Source: UBA668 sp038328705
GTDB taxonomy: Bacteria; Actinomycetota; Acidimicrobiia; Acidimicrobiales; Ilumatobacteraceae
Direction of reading: 5' to 3'
Assembly (NCBI GenBank): GCA_038328705.1
Contig: JBBQMG010000056.1
Location: 1 to 23,956 of the forward strand
DNA length: 23,956 nt
How positions within the stretch are numbered: position 1 is the first letter of the stretch; each line of letters begins with the position of its first letter. This document shows, piece by piece, positions 1-6,749 of the stretch. The position numbers were made by a program, and so were the translations under genes. The notes under the pieces are model-generated. The model did not search any database. It saw only the letters and a list, made by a program, of their open reading frames with translations, and had not been told where the DNA came from.

Positions 1-60
1 CGAACTGACGCTGTGGTGTTCGAGGTTGTTCCACGTGGAACATTGAAGCCGAGCTGGTGA
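1..60 (+). CDS. Possible 3' end of an upstream gene (partial)
   Basis: Frame 1 is open from the window edge to a TGA at 58-60 and gives a 19-residue tail beginning RTDAVVFEVV. In actinobacteria the gene just upstream of parA is usually rsmG (gidB), the 16S rRNA m7G methyltransferase, so this could be its C-terminus. The fragment is too short to recognise and frame 2 also ends nearby (TGA 44-46), so the assignment rests on gene order only. If real, the parS site lies inside its last codons. Confidence 0.25.
   Translation, partial: RTDAVVFEVVPRGTLKPSW
27..42. promoter_or_regulatory. parS: parS centromere site
   Basis: The sequence TGTTCCACGTGGAACA is a perfect 16-bp palindrome and matches the known bacterial parS consensus (TGTTNCACGTGAAACA-type, with the actinobacterial CCACGTGG core). 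It lies 112 bp upstream of parA and would be the nucleation site for the ParB encoded at 939-1859. No other full-length copy was seen in the window. Confidence 0.95.
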
Positions 61-154
61 GTGATACACCAGGTGGCCGGTATTGTCCGCTATCCTTCCG
101 CATCGCCACCGCCGAGTTGCTGCTCATTGGGCTTGAGCCTGCAGGAGTTGTTCT

Positions 155-964
155 GTGCTGACGCCAGCCGCAAGTGCGAGCCGTCCTCTTCCCCGTGTGA
201 TTGCCATTGCCAACCAGAAGGGTGGCGTCGGCAAGACCACCACCACCGTCAACCTCGGCGCTTGCCTGGCCGAGTTGGGCTACCGCACTCTGATCGTGGA
301 CCTTGACCCACAAGGGAACGCGTCGACCGGCCTCGGAATCGACAACCGTGGCCTTGAGACTTCCATGTACCACGTGATCATGCACGAAGTGCCGCTGGAG
401 AACTGCGTAGAACCGTCCTCGGTCAAGAACCTCTTCGTGGCTCCGGCCAGCCTCGACCTTGCTGGCGCGGAGATTGAACTCGTGCCGGCCTTCAGTCGTG
501 AGAATCGTCTCCGCAAGGCAATCGCTGGTGTGCTCGATGACTACGACTTCGTGCTGATCGACTGTCCCCCGTCGCTGGGCCTTCTCACTGTCAACGGCCT
601 CAACGCCGCTTCTGAAGTATTGGTACCCATCCAGTGCGAGTACTACGCACTCGAGGGCCTTGGACAGCTGTTGCGCAACGTTGACCTCGTCAAGCGCAAC
701 CTCAACCCACAGTTGGAAGTCAGCACCATCGTGTGTGTGATGTATGACGCTCGTACCAAGCTGGCAGAGCAGGTCGTCAGAGAAGTACGCGAACACTTTG
801 GTGACAAAGTGTGCCGCACCGTTGTGCCGCGCACCGTTCGTCTGTCGGAAGCCCCGTCGTTCGGGCAGCCCATCATTCAGTTCGATTCCACCTCACGCGG
901 TGCTACGGCATACCGCGGTGTCGCCAAGGAGGTCAGCGGTGGCCCGTCTCAGCGGACTCGGTAA
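155..964 (+). CDS. parA: Chromosome-partitioning ATPase ParA (Soj family)
   Basis: This 269-residue ATPase dimerises on nucleoid DNA with ATP and, with ParB-parS, moves newly replicated origins. The deviant Walker A motif KGGVGKTT is at residues 23-30. It is followed by the A' aspartate in VDLDPQGN (about 48-55) and a Walker B segment (VLIDCPPS, about residues 132-139). No N-terminal DNA-binding HTH precedes the ATPase fold, so it is the short chromosomal type. The start is GTG at 155, preceded by AGGAG at 143-147 with good spacing. The 3' end overlaps parB by 26 bp, so the two are probably translationally coupled. Family membership is secure from motifs, length and the parS-parA-parB order. 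Confidence 0.97.
   Translation: MLTPAASASRPLPRVIAIANQKGGVGKTTTTVNLGACLAELGYRTLIVDLDPQGNASTGLGIDNRGLETSMYHVIMHEVPLENCVEPSSVKNLFVAPASLDLAGAEIELVPAFSRENRLRKAIAGVLDDYDFVLIDCPPSLGLLTVNGLNAASEVLVPIQCEYYALEGLGQLLRNVDLVKRNLNPQLEVSTIVCVMYDARTKLAEQVVREVREHFGDKVCRTVVPRTVRLSEAPSFGQPIIQFDSTSRGATAYRGVAKEVSGGPSQRTR
926..932 (+). promoter_or_regulatory. Ribosome binding site deciding the parB start
   Basis: AAGGAGG lies 6 bp before the GTG at 939, inside the end of parA. It selects GTG 939 over the much longer open frame beginning at 744, and the resulting N-terminus carries the conserved GLGKGLGALIP segment of chromosomal ParB proteins. Confidence 0.85.
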
Positions 965-1859
965 AGGGCTTGGTGCGCTCATCCCCGCCGATGCCACGTC
1001 GGTCGACGCAGGTGACCAGCCTCGGCTGGAGGACCTTCCCGTTGCCAGTATCGTTCCCAACCCCCACCAACCGCGGGTGCATTTCGATGAGGAGTCACTG
1101 TCGGAACTAGCTGCATCGGTACGTGAGATTGGTGTGTTGCAGCCAGTTCTGGTGCGGCCAGGTGCGCAGGATGGCACCTACGAATTGATTGCAGGTGAAC
1201 GGCGCTGGCGAGCCGCTCGACGCGCCGGCCTTGCCGTGATCCCCGCGATTGTTCGCACGACCGATGATCTGGGCTCTGTCGAGCGTGCGCTGGTGGAGAA
1301 CCTCCATCGCCAGGATCTGACTGCATTGGAAGAGGCGTCGGCCTACCAGCAGTTGGTCGAGGACTTCTCGCTGACGCACGAGCAGGTGGCCTCGCGAGTG
1401 GGGAAGAGCCGCTCTGCGGTCACCAACACGCTACGACTGCTGTCGTTGCCACCTGCAATTCAGGCGCTGCTCGCTGATGGTCGGTTGTCGGCCGGCCATG
1501 CCAAGGCGTTGCTGGGCAGCCCTGACCGAGCGTTCCAGGAGCAACTGGCTCGTCGAGCGGCGGCCGAGAGCTGGTCGGTACGAATGCTCGAAGAGAGGGT
1601 CCGCGACCGCGGTGGCGCTGCCGAACCGGAAGCTGCTGAAGTTGCTCTTGGGAGGGTAGGTGATGGAGCCGGACTGCTGCCTGCCACCCGCCTTCGACCC
1701 CCAGGTCTACTGGAGTTGGAGGAGCTGTTGGCCGAATACTTGTCCACACGGGTGAACGTCACCATGGGGACAGGCAAAGGCAGGGTGGTGATCGAGTTTG
1801 CGGACCTAGAGGATCTGGAACGGATCTACCACCAAATGACGACTCAGAGTACTACTTGA
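939..1859 (+). CDS. parB: Chromosome-partitioning protein ParB (Spo0J family)
   Basis: This 306-residue CTP-dependent clamp loads at parS and spreads on flanking DNA. The protein begins with the ParA-contacting GLGKGLGAL peptide (about residues 6-14). The ParB/Srx domain follows, with the CTP-binding GERRWR motif at 86-91 and ENLHR at 120-124. The HTH that reads parS is at about 145-168 (THEQVASRVGKSRSAVTNTL), and the C-terminal dimerisation segment covers roughly the last 60 residues. The GTG start at 939 is chosen for its strong Shine-Dalgarno and for the conserved N-terminus; the open frame upstream is parA read out of frame. It is in an operon with parA. The downstream gap holds DnaA-box-like repeats, then a convergent gene. 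Confidence 0.97.
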   Translation: MARLSGLGKGLGALIPADATSVDAGDQPRLEDLPVASIVPNPHQPRVHFDEESLSELAASVREIGVLQPVLVRPGAQDGTYELIAGERRWRAARRAGLAVIPAIVRTTDDLGSVERALVENLHRQDLTALEEASAYQQLVEDFSLTHEQVASRVGKSRSAVTNTLRLLSLPPAIQALLADGRLSAGHAKALLGSPDRAFQEQLARRAAAESWSVRMLEERVRDRGGAAEPEAAEVALGRVGDGAGLLPATRLRPPGLLELEELLAEYLSTRVNVTMGTGKGRVVIEFADLEDLERIYHQMTTQSTT

Positions 1860-1912
1860 TCGTCAATTACCACTCTGCGTAGAAGTTACCGGTGAGAACC
1901 TCCGCATGAGGG

Positions 1913-1963
1913 TTACGCACACCCGTGGACAAACCTGTGGATAAACTCTCAGGCTGTGCGTAA
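1913..1963. promoter_or_regulatory. DnaA-box cluster within an inverted repeat, parB/amidase gap
   Basis: Four 9-mers lie in 51 bp: TTACGCACA at 1913-1921, CGTGGACAA at 1924-1932 (reverse of TTGTCCACG), TGTGGATAA at 1936-1944 (reverse of the perfect DnaA box TTATCCACA) and TGTGCGTAA at 1955-1963. The first and last are exact reverse complements, so the segment is also a 9-bp inverted repeat with a 33-nt spacer. That repeat could act as a bidirectional terminator between the convergent parB and amidase genes. The right arm overlaps the last codons of the amidase gene. Confidence 0.55.
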
Positions 1964-2908
1964 GATCCATAGGTCAAGTGCCCGCAGTACGCTGCTTGCG
2001 AGTTGCTGTGTGGCGTCGGTGGCGGCTCGAACAGGGCCCACTGTCACCAGCACCGCCGGCATTCGTGTTTCACGGAGCACTGGCAACCGCATGCCGCTGA
2101 CTGCTGGCGCTAAGCCCGGTACGGACTGCAGCTCTCCAGCGATCAGCTCAGCCAGCGTGCGGCCGCCGACGGACTCGAAGGCGGGGACCTGGTAGTAGTG
2201 CGCGATGGCGGCAGCCTCGGTGTGGCTCTGAAAGCCGACATACACGTGAGCTGCGAAGTGATTGGCAGCCAGCGCCTGAGCGACCGCATCTGGCTCGTCG
2301 AGTGGCATCACGGTGGCACCTCGCTGGCGGAGTTCGCGTGCCAAAGTGCGAGTGAGCCCGCTGAGCCCGCCGAACTGGCCGACAACCACCCGACAGTTGG
2401 CCAAGGACTCGAAGCCGGCCCGCAGGCTTTCCCGTTCACGTACCGCACCGACGCCGGGCCCGGTGCCGGTCTGGCTGCTGACCCTCACGATGGTGCGTAG
2501 GGTGTCGGGCCCGCACACGCCGTCGGGTGGCACGCCGCAGTTCGACTGAAAGTCGGCCAACGCCCGCGACGTGCGTGGTCCGAAAATGCCGTCGACACGG
2601 CCGCAATCAAACCCAAGGCGCGCCAAACGCGTCTGCAGGTCGGCGACGTCGTCACCACGTAGGTTGGGAGAGCTGAGGAGGAGTGGCCGGTCTCCCGGCT
2701 TCCATGACGCCTCTACCAGCGCGGTCCATGTGTGCTCGTCGCAAATGCCGCTGGCGTGCAAGCCGCGGGCCTGCTGAAACCCACGTGTGGCATGTTCGGT
2801 GGCAGCACAAAAGACACCCGGCTCGGTACCAGCGGCGGGCGTGAACCCGGCGGCACCGAGGCGGCGCTGTAAGTCACGAATTGCCTCGCCGCGCTGACCG
2901 ATCGTCAG
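1949..2908 (-). CDS. cwlM: CwlM-like protein: two peptidoglycan-binding domains plus a degenerate amidase_3 domain
   Basis: About 319 residues if it starts at CTG 2906-2908, which overlaps the trxA stop as CTGA; the internal TTG at 2761 would truncate the first domain. Two PG_binding_1 repeats are visible (about residues 3-65 and 84-140; second copy shows LQTRLARLGFDCG and FGPRTSRALADFQ). An amidase_3-like fold follows from about 170. In active amidases_3 the zinc ligands and catalytic Glu lie in DPGHGG, SIHAN and LVELGF-type motifs. Here the aligned segments read VGQFGG (His to Phe179), GFQSH (His to Gln227) and LVTVGP (Glu to Thr289), so catalysis is doubtful. There is no signal peptide. 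Gene order next to trxA/trxB matches mycobacterial CwlM, a cytoplasmic regulator of MurA controlled by PknB; a similar role here is inference. The start codon is uncertain. Confidence 0.82.
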   Translation of the reverse strand: MTIGQRGEAIRDLQRRLGAAGFTPAAGTEPGVFCAATEHATRGFQQARGLHASGICDEHTWTALVEASWKPGDRPLLLSSPNLRGDDVADLQTRLARLGFDCGRVDGIFGPRTSRALADFQSNCGVPPDGVCGPDTLRTIVRVSSQTGTGPGVGAVRERESLRAGFESLANCRVVVGQFGGLSGLTRTLARELRQRGATVMPLDEPDAVAQALAANHFAAHVYVGFQSHTEAAAIAHYYQVPAFESVGGRTLAELIAGELQSVPGLAPAVSGMRLPVLRETRMPAVLVTVGPVRAATDATQQLASSVLRALDLWILRTA

Positions 2909-3240
2909 CGGGAAGTAGGCAGAAATTCGTCGAGCTCCTGGAGGAGTTGGCCCTTGCCCTTGGCCCCGACGAGGCGCTTTTGTACCTCGCCCTGATTGAA
3001 GACCAGCAACGTCGGGATGCTCATCACGTTGAAGCGCATCGCGATGTCGGGGTTTTCGTCGACATTGAGCTTGGCAATGGTGATTCCTGGGTTCTCAACG
3101 GCGATCTCGCCCAGAATGGGGGCAATCATCTTGCACGGACCGCACCATTCGGCCCAGAAGTCAACGAGAATCGGCTTGTCGCTGGAAGCGACCGTCTCGT
3201 CGAACGTTGAAGTGGTAAGGGTGACGATGCCATCGGCCAT
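2905..3240 (-). CDS. trxA: Thioredoxin
   Basis: This 111-residue protein has the typical length of a thioredoxin, a cytosolic dithiol reductant for ribonucleotide reductase and other disulfides. The active site WCGPC is at residues 32-36, preceded by VDFWAE, with the cis-proline segment SIPTLLVF about 40 residues later. ATG 3240 is preferred over an upstream in-frame start at 3300 because AAAGGA (3247-3252 on the complementary strand) sits 6 bp before it and the fold begins directly after. Its partner reductase trxB lies 74 bp upstream in the same orientation. The stop codon overlaps the likely CTG start of the CwlM-like gene. Confidence 0.97.
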   Translation of the reverse strand: MADGIVTLTTSTFDETVASSDKPILVDFWAEWCGPCKMIAPILGEIAVENPGITIAKLNVDENPDIAMRFNVMSIPTLLVFNQGEVQKRLVGAKGKGQLLQELDEFLPTSR

Positions 3241-3314
3241 GGCTGGTCCTTTCGCTGGGGAGAGTGATGCTACCGCCCTGCAACCGGCCGGGACGGCCAC
3301 CCATTCCGCAGTGG

Positions 3315-4271
3315 TCAGGCGTGTGACCCGTGACCGACTGCTTCCAGCCAGCGCTCGGTGTCGATCGCCGCAGTGCAGCCCGAGCCGGCGGCAGTGATGG
3401 CCTGGCGGTAGGTGTGGTCCTGTACGTCACCGCAAGCAAATACGCCCTCGACGTCGGTGTAGGACGAACCTGGCTGGGTGATGAGGTACCCGCTGTCTTC
3501 CATCGCCAGCACACCCTTGAACAGGTCGGTGTTGGGGCGGTGGCCAATGGCAACGAAGAGGCCGGTGACGGGCAGCGTGGTGACCTCGCCGGTGACCACG
3601 TTGCGAACCACGGCGCCCTCCAGCTTGTGTTCGCCAACGAGCTCGTCGACGACGGTGTTCCAGCGCAGCTCGATCTTGGGGTTGTTGAGCGCGCGCTCTT
3701 GCATGATCTTGCTGGCGCGCAGCTCGTCGCGGCGCACAATGAGGATGACCTTGGTGGCGAACTTGGTGAGGAAGGTGGCTTCTTCCACTGCACTGTCGCC
3801 GCCACCGACGACGGCAATTTCCTGGCCACGGAAGAAGAACCCGTCACAGGTGGCACACGTGGACAGACCGTGACCGAGCAGGCGCGATTCGGCCTCCAGG
3901 CCCAACATCAGGCTCTGTGCGCCGGTGGAAACAATGATTGCGTCGGCTGTGAACAGTGTGTCGCGTACCCACACTTTGAACGGGCGCTCCGTGAAGTCGA
4001 CGGCGGTGACCTTCTCGGTGAGGTACTGGGCGCCGAAGCGGGCGGCCTGCTCGCGCATACGCATCATCAGGTCGGGGCCCATGATGCCCTCGGGGAAGCC
4101 GGGGAAGTTCTCGACGTCGGTGGTGAGCATCAACTGGCCACCTGGCTGGTCGCTGGTGCTGCTGGGCTCGCCCTCGATGACCAACGGCGCCAGGTTGGCA
4201 CGTGCGGAATAGATGGCGGCGGTGAGGCCGGCGGGGCCGGAGCCGATGATCAGGACTGGGTGATGGCTCAT
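3315..4271 (-). CDS. trxB: Thioredoxin-disulfide reductase
   Basis: This 318-residue FAD/NADPH flavoenzyme reduces thioredoxin and has the low-molecular-weight bacterial TrxR length. The FAD-binding motif GSGPAG is at residues 10-15, the redox-active pair is CATC at 139-142, the NADPH motif GGGDSA is at 156-161, and the C-terminal FAD motif is seen as GVFACGDVQD. The ATG start at 4271 overlaps the stop of the preceding small membrane protein by 4 bp (ATGA), pointing to translational coupling. With trxA downstream it forms the usual actinobacterial trxB-trxA pair next to an ECF sigma factor. Confidence 0.97.
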   Translation of the reverse strand: MSHHPVLIIGSGPAGLTAAIYSARANLAPLVIEGEPSSTSDQPGGQLMLTTDVENFPGFPEGIMGPDLMMRMREQAARFGAQYLTEKVTAVDFTERPFKVWVRDTLFTADAIIVSTGAQSLMLGLEAESRLLGHGLSTCATCDGFFFRGQEIAVVGGGDSAVEEATFLTKFATKVILIVRRDELRASKIMQERALNNPKIELRWNTVVDELVGEHKLEGAVVRNVVTGEVTTLPVTGLFVAIGHRPNTDLFKGVLAMEDSGYLITQPGSSYTDVEGVFACGDVQDHTYRQAITAAGSGCTAAIDTERWLEAVGHGSHA

Positions 4272-4594
4272 GCGCTGTCCTTGGCGTAGCGGGCGCGGAG
4301 CGCGAAGAAACCCGCGATCATCATGATGGTGCCGAGGAGCATGTACGAGATCCAGACCGCTCGCCCATGGCTGACGAAGAAGCCAAGACCCTCACGCAAG
4401 ACGCCGAGGAGCAAGATGATGACGAGCGGAACAGCGACGACCGCAGCGATGAGTGCGAGGACGCCGAAGACGACACTGCGCGACGCCTTGACGGCGTTGT
4501 CGGTGGCTACGGTGCGGACCTTGCCGACCACGCGCTCGACAATGTCGGCGAGGTCGGGGGCCCAGTTTGGATCGGTGAAGGGGTTACCCGGCAT
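4268..4594 (-). CDS. Small two-TM membrane protein, holin-superfamily-like
   Basis: The 108-residue protein starts at ATG 4594, which is preferred over the longer frame to 4651 because that would run into the upstream gene. A soluble N-terminal stretch of about 40 residues (predicted helix at 14-35) precedes TM1 at about 41-63 and TM2 at about 80-99, ending in a short basic tail. The arrangement resembles small actinobacterial membrane proteins often labelled putative phage-holin or Act-holin families, but nothing here suggests phage. It lies between the YhhN gene and trxB (ATGA overlap with trxB). Function is not known; it may be a membrane accessory of the envelope/redox cluster. Confidence 0.75.
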   Translation of the reverse strand: MPGNPFTDPNWAPDLADIVERVVGKVRTVATDNAVKASRSVVFGVLALIAAVVAVPLVIILLLGVLREGLGFFVSHGRAVWISYMLLGTIMMIAGFFALRARYAKDSA

Positions 4595-4616
4595 GAGCTG
4601 GAGCCTACCCGCCGCG

Positions 4617-5240
4617 TTACCAGAGGCTGAGCGCCAACGAGACGATCGCACCGTGATAGGTGACCATCACCGCCACGGCCATCCACGAACGCTCACGTAC
4701 GAACGCTCGCCAACCCAATAGCGAGTCGCTGATGACGAACAGCGTGGCGCCAGCGATCACCCAGCCACGCCCAGTCGCCCAGCCACACACAGTCATCGCC
4801 GAAATGACGGCGAGGTAGGCAATCACCGGAATACGGAGGGCAGGATCCTTTGCGATCGCACCATTCACGATGCGCCGGCCAACTGTTGCGGCGAGCGCGG
4901 CCATCAGGGCAAGTGCAACTGCCGCAAGTGCAACGTGTGGCATGCCGTACTGCACGAAGAGTGCAACGAAGACGACGTGGCCGATGAGGAACGACGCCAG
5001 CCCGAGGACGAAGTTGTCGATCGGTGCCATCAGGGCAATGTCGCCCCACAGGCAGAACACCAGCGCGATGACAGCCGTGGCGACGCGACCTGTGGGCGAC
5101 TCGTTGGCAATGGCGAGGCCGATGACCAGCATCGTGGTGAGCGGTTTGGCCCACGCCTCGATGCGGTCGGAAGTGGCGAGGCGTGACCACCAGTTGGCCA
5201 GTGCGCAGAGAGCAGTGGCGGTAAGGAGTGCGACCTGCAT
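4617..5240 (-). CDS. YhhN-family membrane protein (lysoplasmalogenase-like)
   Basis: This 207-residue protein is almost wholly hydrophobic, with about eight TM segments. Motifs typical of the YhhN/TMEM86 family are present: KPLTT (32-36), a WGDIAL segment (65-70), GLASFLIGH (80-88) and a C-terminal VISDSLLG. Characterised members hydrolyse the vinyl-ether bond of lysoplasmalogens; whether this organism makes plasmalogens cannot be seen from the window. ATG 5240 is 9 bp after the anti-sigma stop, so it is probably in the same transcript, and the sigma factor may control it as an envelope gene (inference). Confidence 0.85.
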   Translation of the reverse strand: MQVALLTATALCALANWWSRLATSDRIEAWAKPLTTMLVIGLAIANESPTGRVATAVIALVFCLWGDIALMAPIDNFVLGLASFLIGHVVFVALFVQYGMPHVALAAVALALMAALAATVGRRIVNGAIAKDPALRIPVIAYLAVISAMTVCGWATGRGWVIAGATLFVISDSLLGWRAFVRERSWMAVAVMVTYHGAIVSLALSLW

Positions 5241-5249
5241 GGCTGCGGG

Positions 5250-6080
5250 TCAGGGCCCGACGGAGGCGAGCACGGTGCAATCGTCGGTGATGGCAGAGGT
5301 CATGCCGGTGACAGTATCGCGAGCGGCGATCGCGAAGGCCCCCTGGTACTGGATGTCGGCCAGGAACACCTGCTGCGAGGTGAGGCAGCCGTTCGCCGGG
5401 CGAGCGTCGGCGGTGCCTGTGAGGGCGGTGGGTGCCGGGAGGGTGTCAGCGCTCGCGGTGTTCTCGCTGGCAGCGGCGGTTGTCTCTGACGATCCGCCAG
5501 CGGGCATCGCGGTGTCGCCGAGTGCTTGCAGCTGTTCGGGTGTCTCGATGACAAGTGCCGCCTGTGCACCGCCACCGATCGAGCCGATCGTGGATGGCAC
5601 CATTGCCGTCATCGTGTCGGCTGTCATCTGCGACTCCGTGGCGGCGTCTGGCGCCGCAACCTTCGCACTGGAGTCCAGGCTGGCGCTGGAGCTGTTCGAG
5701 TCGTCGCCCGAGAGCCCACCTTTGACGGCAACGCCGATGGCACCGACGAGCAGCACGGCAGCGGCAACGGAAAGCACTGGACGGACCCAGCGTCGCTTCG
5801 CGCTGAGCGGGATGATCGGGGCATCGGCTGCCGCCGACACCTGGGCCGGTTCATCGAACTCGGCGAACGCTGCTGCCAACGCAGCATCACGATTGTTGGC
5901 TGCTGCGGTAGGAACATCAGCGACCAGTGCCCGCACGGCGGTGAACGAGGCAACGACCGCTTGCAGTTCTGGCGATGCTTCAACCTGAGCGCGCTCGGAC
6001 GGGCTGGCTACGGCGTCAAGGTAGGCGCTGGCCAGTTCGTGCTGCGGGTTCAGTTCGTCGTTCGGGTCGTGGTCGGTCAT
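5250..6080 (-). CDS. Transmembrane anti-sigma factor for the adjacent ECF sigma
   Basis: This 276-residue protein has a cytoplasmic N-terminal domain (about 1-95) with an acidic helical start, one TM segment (about 100-119, after KRRWVR) and a low-complexity Ser/Ala/Thr-rich extracytoplasmic region. The small C-terminal part holds the protein's only two cysteines (232 and 268). The ATG overlaps the sigma stop by 4 bp (ATGA), the usual arrangement for a cognate anti-sigma. The zinc anti-sigma motif (His-x3-Cys-x2-Cys) is absent, so it would be a non-zinc form. In mycobacteria the homologous position is taken by RsmA next to SigM and trxB-trxA. Function is inferred from position and topology. 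Confidence 0.8.
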   Translation of the reverse strand: MTDHDPNDELNPQHELASAYLDAVASPSERAQVEASPELQAVVASFTAVRALVADVPTAAANNRDAALAAAFAEFDEPAQVSAAADAPIIPLSAKRRWVRPVLSVAAAVLLVGAIGVAVKGGLSGDDSNSSSASLDSSAKVAAPDAATESQMTADTMTAMVPSTIGSIGGGAQAALVIETPEQLQALGDTAMPAGGSSETTAAASENTASADTLPAPTALTGTADARPANGCLTSQQVFLADIQYQGAFAIAARDTVTGMTSAITDDCTVLASVGP

Positions 6081-6706
6081 GGCGTCTCGTTGTGTGCGTT
6101 CGTTGGACGCTCCGACGTGTCCTGATGGTTCCCGTTGGCTCGGGAAATTGTGATGGCCAACATTCCGCGTCCCCGGGCGATACGACTTTTGACGGTTCCC
6201 ACCGGGACGTCGAGGATGGCAGCGATCTCGGCATAGTCGAGGTCGGCAACGTCGCGAAGGACCACGGGTACTCGGAAGTCTTCGGGAAGTGCGGCCAACG
6301 CGACATCGATCTGTTGTCGATCGCCGAGTTGCTCGATGCGTTCGCCAGCGGACGGATCCGCGAGTTCATGGAATTCGTGATCATTGTCGTGGTGGTGGTC
6401 GCGGCCGGCCACTAGTGGTCGCCGACGCCTTCGGCGCAACTCGTCGAGGCTGGCGTTGGTGGCAATCCGGTAGGCCCAGGTACCGAACGAGGCACGCCCG
6501 TCGAATCGGTTCAGCCCGCGAACCATTGCGATCATTGCCTCCTGGGCGGCGTCCGCGGCGTCGGCTTCGTTACCGGTGATTCGCCGGCAGACCCCGTGCA
6601 CGCGGTCGTAGTGGCGGCGGAACAATTGGTCGAGCGCACCGCGGTCCCCGCTCTGGGCTGCGCGCACCAGCGCAGCATCATCGAGCGGCTCGGCCATGTT
6701 CGTCAT
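6077..6706 (-). CDS. sigM: ECF RNA polymerase sigma factor (SigM-like)
   Basis: The 209-residue protein has only sigma regions 2 and 4. Region 2 spans about residues 25-95 (LFRRHYDRVHGVCRR, then RFDGRASFGTWAYRIATN). Region 4 spans about 135-185 and has the HTH core LDYAEIAAILDVPVGTVKSR. The linker is unusual: six arginines (91-96) followed by a His/Asp cluster at 103-113 (five His in 11 residues). Start is ATG 6706 or ATG 6697; neither has a clear Shine-Dalgarno, and the longer open frame up to 6841 enters the kinase gene. Adjacency to an anti-sigma and trxB-trxA supports orthology to SigM, although the symbol is by synteny only. Confidence 0.9.
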   Translation of the reverse strand: MTNMAEPLDDAALVRAAQSGDRGALDQLFRRHYDRVHGVCRRITGNEADAADAAQEAMIAMVRGLNRFDGRASFGTWAYRIATNASLDELRRRRRRPLVAGRDHHHDNDHEFHELADPSAGERIEQLGDRQQIDVALAALPEDFRVPVVLRDVADLDYAEIAAILDVPVGTVKSRIARGRGMLAITISRANGNHQDTSERPTNAHNETP

Positions 6707-6749
6707 CGTAGTGCGCTGCACAGTTCCCACACGGTGCGCGCCAGGCACG

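Noticed and set aside
366..381. CACGTG-containing sequence in parA as a second parS
   Set aside because: Only the left half resembles parS; the right half diverges at five positions, so a functional site is unlikely.
744..938. N-terminal extension of parB
   Set aside because: It is parA read in another frame; AAGGAGG at 926-932 and the conserved GLGKGLGAL start support 939.
3330..4289. Long open frame on the plus strand opposite trxB
   Set aside because: Antisense shadow of a high-GC gene; the minus strand carries a complete, motif-rich thioredoxin reductase and this frame has no recognisable domain.
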